DNA from: Anaspis maculata | Lineage: Eukaryota > Arthropoda > Insecta > Coleoptera > Scraptiidae | NCBI GenBank assembly: GCA_949128115.1 | Contig: OX421961.1 | Location: 120,221,050-120,285,049, forward strand | Length of the DNA: 64,000 nucleotides | Direction: 5' to 3' | Shown: positions 58,142 through 64,000 of the stretch, in pieces | Position numbering within the stretch: position 1 is the stretch's first letter | Layout: every line of letters starts with the position of its first letter | Notes under the pieces: generated by a model | What the model was told of the DNA's origin: nothing | The model's database searches: none | What the model saw: only the letters and a program-made list of their open reading frames with translations | Program-made: the position numbers and the translations under genes

Positions 58142-59799
58142 ATGAAATTTTCTGAAAATATTCCTGATAAATTTCAGTCGCCTGCGAATATGACATCAGA
58201 TTTTGAAAAAGTCTATAAAGGATGACTTTGTCTACAGAAACGGTCCTCTATTCTTTTCATGAACAAATAGGGCGCTGCAAATGGCCTTGGTGTTGGAATA
58301 CACCTGCAAAATTTCAATCGATTCTATATTCTATTGATTTATTCGTGAGACATGGCCAACCAAAGTCCAAATGCAGACTCTGATATGCGGGATTTGCTTC
58401 GAAAAAGTACCATCCACTCTCAAGCTATGTCGGTTATTTCGTGAGACACCTGTATATTTTTTTTTCATTCCGGGTCTGATATTATCCTCCTGAAATAAAA
58501 AAATAACAGGTCCAAGATGTGTTCGATGGGTGCCAGAAAATACAGCAAATATAAAAAATCGCTGCATACAGGGTGAAACATCTAGTTCACATAACAAAAA
58601 TTCCTATTTGAACTATTAAAATAAGTTGGATTTTGTGAATAAGCCCATGTATTCTTGAATTTATTTTTAAGAATATGCAATAAATAGCTAGTAAATGTCT
58701 CGAGCCATTTTCGAAATATCTTGAAATTCTTGATAATATTTCAAAGATAAATTAAAGATTGTTCGAGATATCGCAATGAAAGTAGATTAAGTAAAAATAT
58801 TAGATATACCTACGGTCCACTATGAGAATAACATTCTATGAAGCATAACAATAATATTTCCCTTACTTGAACTGTACCTACCTGGTGAACTCTTTCCTTG
58901 GCTTACAAGTGGGCAATTCTGACGTTATTTTCGATAAAAGTAGCTTGTAATCTCATACATCATCCATAAATCAAATTTAAGGCTGAATCTCCTCGGCATG
59001 GCATTGGCCGCAATTTTCTTTATTCGTTTATTCAACGTCGGCCTATTTCCACAACGAGGCCTAACACTGACGCCGGTGAATGCTTTCCTTCACTACACCG
59101 GAAATTTTGCTGAAGTCCTGTGTGTTCCAACAGAGAGTATGGATTTTTAACGACCACCAACATCGCATGGAGTCGGTACCATCGTTCGTATTTTACGTGC
59201 TATGCCCGCAAAATGATATTCTTGCTTTTTTTTGTCTTATAAATTTTCCGAAATCGAAACCGCATCTGAAATTACAAGCAAATGTGAATATGCTTCAAAG
59301 AATTCCTTGTTCATAATAGAACGACGGTATAGCGAGCGGTATAGGTACATCAATATTTCCACTATTCCCGACTAGCAAACGGAATATCAAATATAGCAAA
59401 GATTCAAGATGGCGGCCACGGGAAAATAAGAAATGTGACTAGCGTATTTTCAAACATAGGAGACATAGAAGTTGAAAGCCGATCACATTTCATTTCCAAC
59501 ATCACTTTTTCAAAAGTTTCGTGATGGAATTTGAAAAAATGACTGATTTATTGCCGAAAGTCACTTTGTCGAAGAATTTCAGGAATTTCAAGATACCTAC
59601 ATATTTCAAGAAAAGCACAGGATATTGAAGAACTGTTTCTTGCACCTTTCTACTAATGGAATCACCAATCTATGGTCTGATTCACATGGTTCCACTTATT
59701 CTGGTTCATGAGATTTTCAATTTCTCAACTTTATGTCTCACCTTGTGTGCATCACGGGACCTGTGTTGAATACTGGCGAGGAACTGGAGATTCATGGCA

Positions 59800-59930
59800 T
59801 TTCGCCCCCGCAAAAGGGTATAACTCGAGTTATCTAAGCTATCTCGAGCTATCTAGAGAGCGGAGTGATCATTCGTATTCTAACAGAAAGGCATATCTCG
59901 AGTTATGCCCTTTTGCTGTGTCCCATGAAT
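59800..59930. repeat. Inverted GCAAAAGGG.ATAACTCGA motif pair
   Basis: GCAAAAGGGTATAACTCGAG at 59808 and the inverse CTCGAGTTATGCCCTTTTGC at 59906. The same word recurs singly at about 57070, 57130, 59950, 60060, 60100 and 60225. Confidence 0.65.
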
Positions 59931-61222
59931 TGGTTTGCGAGGTATTAACTAGACTTATGTCCTTTTGCTCGAACGGCTGAAGACAATGATAGAAGAATAA
60001 GTCAAGTTATATCATTTTGCCAGGTAGGCTCTCTCAAAGTCTATCGCATAAGTTGATTTATGTCTTTTTGCTAGGAACAAATTTCATATTTCTAGAAGAT
60101 ATGCCCTTTTGTTCGAAAAAAACTTTTTTATTTTTGGGAATTTGACTATGAGCTTTTGCCAGATGATGAGAACACATTTTTTAAGCGCAATGGAGCGAAA
60201 AAAAATTTTTGGGCAAAATTGACTTATGCCCTTTTGCCTCCTAGCCACAGAAGTAAGGGTGAGAGACCCAATATTTTGTATTTTTCTTAAAAAAAACTAC
60301 ACAAATTTTGTTCAAACAGCTTTTAAGAACAAACCTCTCAATTGATGATGGTGAAACTTGGTAGGCTACCTCAAAGTACATCAAGGTTCATAATGCGTAA
60401 CATATTTCACTATTCCAGATAGTGCAAATGCCATCATGGGCACTAAAGCTTTGAAGAGCCAAAAAATACGTGAATGACAATTCTTTCCCGCCGAAGAGGT
60501 CACTAAGTTATGATAAGGAGGTTGTTTTTGCGATGCAATGATTTCATGTTACCATTATTATAATAACCAGTCACCTTTTCAACGATGCCTCACAGGGCAG
60601 ATTCAAGATGGTGCTCAAGAGGAAAAAAAAAGTTAACAATCGTATTTCTGGAAATAGTTGGCTTAGAAATTGACTACCCAGCTAATATCATTTCTAACAT
60701 TACTTCTTGTAGAAATACCAAGTATTGTGTCAATATCTCGAAGAATCATTTATTTATGAAAAAAAAAGTGTTTTTGTTTTTTTTTCCCGTTTTCCCCCTA
60801 CATTTCAAAGATGGTTCAAGGTAATCAAGAACAGTTAGCTGTGACTTCATAAGCATAAAATAGTTAATGTATGTGGTGAGTTACACGTCTCCACATGTTC
60901 CGGTTAACTAAATATAATTTAACAACTTTTTTTTCTGTATCACCCTGTATGCGCCGCCGGCATGGATGGCGCTGATGGCTACCTTTCTGGATCGGAAGAG
61001 TACGATGCAAAGAAAATTTCCACCAAGTGGCATCTTCTCATCAAAAAATGCAAGGTACTTTCAACTAGCATCCGGACTAATACCTTTCGAAGAACTCCTC
61101 GATTTATTCACTAGGCAAACATATCAAGGAACTTGAAGGTCCTCATTTGGTTCAATTACAATGAAGGACTGCGCTCATGGGTAAAGGAAAGTTGAGTGAG
61201 TACCTAAGTATGAAGTGATATG

Positions 61223-62108
61223 CAGGGCTGGGCAGTATTTCAAATACAAGTATTTGAAATACGTATTTGAAATACATTCGAGTATTTTGTATTTTGTATT
61301 TAAATACATTTGATTGAGAAGTATTTGTATTTTGTATTTTGGAATAGTTCAGGCAGCTGGTATTTCGTATTTTGTATTTTAAATACATTTTTCGGAAAAG
61401 TATTTTGATTTTCAAAATACAAAATACAAAATACATTTGTTTCCCATCTTGTTTACCATGCTCTTTTGTTTGTTCGGGCCGAAATTGTTTTGGTAATACT
61501 ATATTCACTCCATTGACATTTCTTGCTTTTGCACACTATCTCGGATCGATAATGAGTTCGATTGCATCTTTTACGTTTCACGTTTTACTGGTGATTGCAT
61601 CCTACTGCCAGCCACGAGAGGTTCCATGTGCCATGTCGGATGTCGGACAATATTTTTGAAAAGCTGGTTGTCCTCAAAGAAAATCAATCAACATTTGTTA
61701 TTTTGAAGAATTGATGAATGGAGTAAGGAATAGGTTTGAATATGAAGTTTTCTTTTCTTTATGTTTATTTCATTTATTGTCCTTTCATAGTTCATAATAA
61801 TTTACTTATTGTTGCGACTGAATCATGCGATGAAGTGTTCCCATTGAAGTAGGTACTTCCATTTCACGGTTTTTCCAATAAAATGGTTGAAATACGCAAT
61901 AAGAATGTATTTTATATTTTGTATTTGGAATACTATAGGTTGTATTTTGTATTTTGGAAATTCTTGGTCTTCCAAAATACGTATTTTGTATTTTGTATTC
62001 CAAAGACATTTCAAGAAGTAGTTTGTATTTTGTATTTCGACTATCTTGGATCGTGTATTTTGTATTTTGTATTCAAATACATTTTTCGAAGTATTTTGCC
62101 CAGCCCTG
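61223..62108. mobile_element. hAT element with perfect 8-bp duplication
   Basis: Ends CAGGGCTGGGCAGTATTT and the inverse with GCCCAGCCCTG. GTGATATG is duplicated at 61215-61222 and 62109-62116. Both ends are rich in AAATACAAAATAC-type reiterations. The interior has no transposase. Confidence 0.93.
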
Positions 62109-62116
62109 GTGATATG

Positions 62117-62975
62117 TAGATGTACAGGCTGGTCCATTTACTTCCGTAATTCATTAATTATGTATTGTTTTCAGTTCGTGGCAGTGCTAGAAACTAAAGA
62201 TAAAAATCTAAAAAAATTGAAACTTTCAATGGTAACGTTGAATTATCATTGTACCGACTTTAATTATCGTGCCGACTTTCTTTCTCCTTGATTCACAAAC
62301 ACGAAATCAACACAATTTTTCAAAATTAACCTTGAAATTGTGAAAATTTTTCAGTATTTCAATTTTTTGTTTGTAGTACTGACACAAATTGAAAACAACG
62401 ATACCTACACTAATAACAAAGATCTGAATAAGAAAATGGAGTCAAAATTATTAGCATTCCACTTGATTTTAGATCTGTCACAATTACTTTTCTTCTGACC
62501 TGATTTTCAGTAACAGTAATTTTGTGATAATATTTTTGAGCTAAGAAGTGACTTTCCATGCTCTTGATATCCTAAATAATCGTTTGGGAGCATTTGGTGG
62601 CAAAATGTTCACGTAAGACTATTGTTATTCTCATCTGAAAAAAATATCCCTAGATTACCTCCATGTGTGTATTTGCTTCGTTGAACTCATAGCTGACGGT
62701 CTTCAAGTGTTTTGAATCAAGGTCAGTCTAATCGTTCGAGAAAATCGCCGTATTCATTTTCTGCTCAACTGATCCGATTTGGTAGATTCACGTAAGTTAT
62801 CGACTGGCAATAGCTTTGGTTGTAAACGTCTAAACGGAAAAGTTCACCAGTTCTTTCACTTTCTTGGACAGTCCGATCGTTTTGGTGGTTTGAGGTACAC
62901 TCCTCTATATGAAAATCAGCAGGGTTACTTTTTTCGGTTGATGTTTCACTCTGAAGTCGTATTCTTGGGTTTTCA
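62117..62975. other. Gene-free stretch
   Basis: Nothing recognised except AT-rich DNA. Confidence 0.4.
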
Positions 62976-62979
62976 TTCA

Positions 62980-63650
62980 TAGTTTCTTAATTCGAAAACT
63001 CGGACTTTTTTTGATTTTTGTTGGAATACGCACGAGAGGGAGATGATCAGTCTTCAAATGGAGCTTGCTTCCGCATGAATGACGCATTATGCAACCATGA
63101 AAATGTTCAACGACCTATCGCGACTAATAATAAATAGTTCTCTCTCGATTTGGCAGAACCTATCTTTCTTCGACGCTTGTCAAGACTTCACTAGCAAATG
63201 CTACCATTTTCTGATTTCTCAGCCCTCTTCGTTTTCTTGCGTTAGTACTGGTACTGCTCTGAGTCCTGTTGACCTTGCATCCACGTGAAGAAATGTTGGT
63301 TTTTTCACATCGAAATAGGCAAGAGACTCTTGACAATTTCTCCAAACGTTCGAATGTGACTTGGTGTTCCTTGGTCCGCAACCATGTTAATTTTTTTTTT
63401 ATATGAGGTTTCTCAAGCACATGACTGTATAGACACACGCTTCAGGGCTTGTATCGCTTCAACCTTGGCTGCATCGAAGGAAACGCCTTCGCCTGGGAAA
63501 ATATACCCGAAGATCTTTTTCATGCCGAGCTCGCATTTTTCAAGTTGATTGCTGGCTTCTTGTTCTCTTCTAATGCATGTCTCCAATTGCTGTCAAGGTT
63601 GCGTTGTGTTCTTCTTTTTGTTCTCGCGTAAATCAGAATGTCGACGCTCA
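62980..63650 (-). pseudogene. Gypsy-type RT/RNase H junction pseudogene
   Basis: On the minus strand, starting near 63650, a decayed reverse transcriptase end is readable (NLEKCELGMKK, GEGVSFDAAKVEAI), then a W..T.EHQ..FE.LKKL-like connector and the RNase H start with LAYFDVKKPTFLHVDA (about 63260-63320). An AFASEVLTSVEER element follows and a TDHLPL word sits near 63045. Frameshifts separate the pieces. It is an old dead fragment. Confidence 0.75.
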
Positions 63651-63660
63651 CGTTGATAAC

Positions 63661-63800
63661 ATGGGTGGCGTTCATACCAAGTTAATGATCATACATCGCA
63701 ATCACGCGATTGGTCAGGTCAAGTGAGGTCAGGTCAGGTCAAAATGGGTCGCGTTCATACCAAGTTAATGATCATGCATCGCAATCACGCGATTGGTCAA
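63661..63800. repeat. 84-bp direct repeat, two copies
   Basis: GCGTTCATACCAAGTTAATG through AATCACGCGATTGGTCA at 63669-63717 recurs at 63752-63800 almost unchanged, with AGGTCAGGTCA in between. Confidence 0.85.
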
Positions 63801-64000
63801 AATTTGAATTTGTCGAATTCGATTGGTTGCTCCAGTGGTGAGAGGTGAGTGAAGGATGAACACGACCACTGTTTACAATAGCTAGGCCATGACTGATTGC
63901 GTTTTGGAATATTTCCGCTGCTGCTATTACTTCAAAGCTGCGGCTCCAGCTCTGCGCTGTTGTTTCTGTTCCAAGTTTCGTTCAAAATGAAGCGTTGAAT
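63801..64000. other. Gene-free end of window
   Basis: No recognised feature. Confidence 0.4.

Larger units (their letters stand above)
55420..61079. mobile_element. 5.66-kb nested foldback with TAG...CTA ends, 3-bp duplication
   Basis: Ends TAGTCCGGATGCTAGTTG and its inverse, with ATA at 55417-55419 and 61080-61082. The outer arms pair for more than a kilobase on each side, for example CAAGATGGTGCTCAAGAGG, GGATCGGAAGAGTA and ATGGATGGCGCTGATGG with their inverses. TACAGGGTGA is exactly 140 bp from the left end, as in 5133-7384, with which the outer roughly 450 bp is distantly alignable. The interior holds several further palindromes (56240-56800, 57670-58141, 59800-59930). No protein is evident. 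Confidence 0.9.

Overview
This looks like a piece of an arthropod nuclear genome, most likely an insect. It is AT-rich, has no operons or ribosomal genes, is scattered with TACC/GGTA runs, contains roughly 60-bp GT-AG introns, tRNA-derived SINEs, a CR1/jockey-like LINE, gypsy debris and hAT and Tc1/mariner-type elements. I could not identify the species. I see no confident host protein-coding gene. The only candidate host feature is a CpG-rich stretch near 10.93-11.17 kb that resembles a promoter plus a non-coding first exon. If that is right, much of the rest is intron or intergenic DNA filled with mobile elements.

Layout: 0-5 kb has small terminal-inverted-repeat (TIR) elements and a hAT inserted next to an old duplication. 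5.1-7.4 kb is a 2.25-kb foldback. 7.8-10.3 kb has a hAT inside a hAT, then a solo LTR holding a foldback. 10.9-15.6 kb has the candidate first exon, a mariner-type transposase pseudogene and 120-bp tandem repeats. 15.6-21.7 kb has a TIR element with a SINE, a second SINE, and a hAT carrying a second solo LTR of the same family. 22.5-26.4 kb has a TIR element, then a roughly 110-bp satellite made of GAA/TTC heat-shock-element-like words, with two hammerhead-like motifs. 27-34 kb has decayed gypsy pieces. 35.7-38.7 kb is a 3.05-kb foldback. 39-53.6 kb is a LINE split by a large DNA element that carries an intron-containing gene. 55.4-61.1 kb is a 5.66-kb nested foldback. 61.2-62.1 kb is a hAT. 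63-63.65 kb is more gypsy debris.

The most interesting content is a group of long-inverted-repeat elements that share termini starting TAG and ending CTA and have 3-bp target duplications (5133-7384, 35673-38722, 48563-52539, 55420-61079). The element that split the LINE (ends at 40612 and 45324) has the same kind of end (TAGTGG) and a 3-bp duplication (ATA). It encodes a roughly 1,100-residue protein with a region resembling XPG/FEN nucleases and a C-terminal tesmin/TSO1-like CXC cysteine cluster. I infer that this gene is the probable mobiliser of the group. The nearest described superfamily I can name is Academ (XPG nuclease, 3-4-bp duplications), but I have not verified that link. The gene is itself broken by one of the foldbacks. 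Removing that foldback together with one TTG duplication puts the flanking reading frames back in register.
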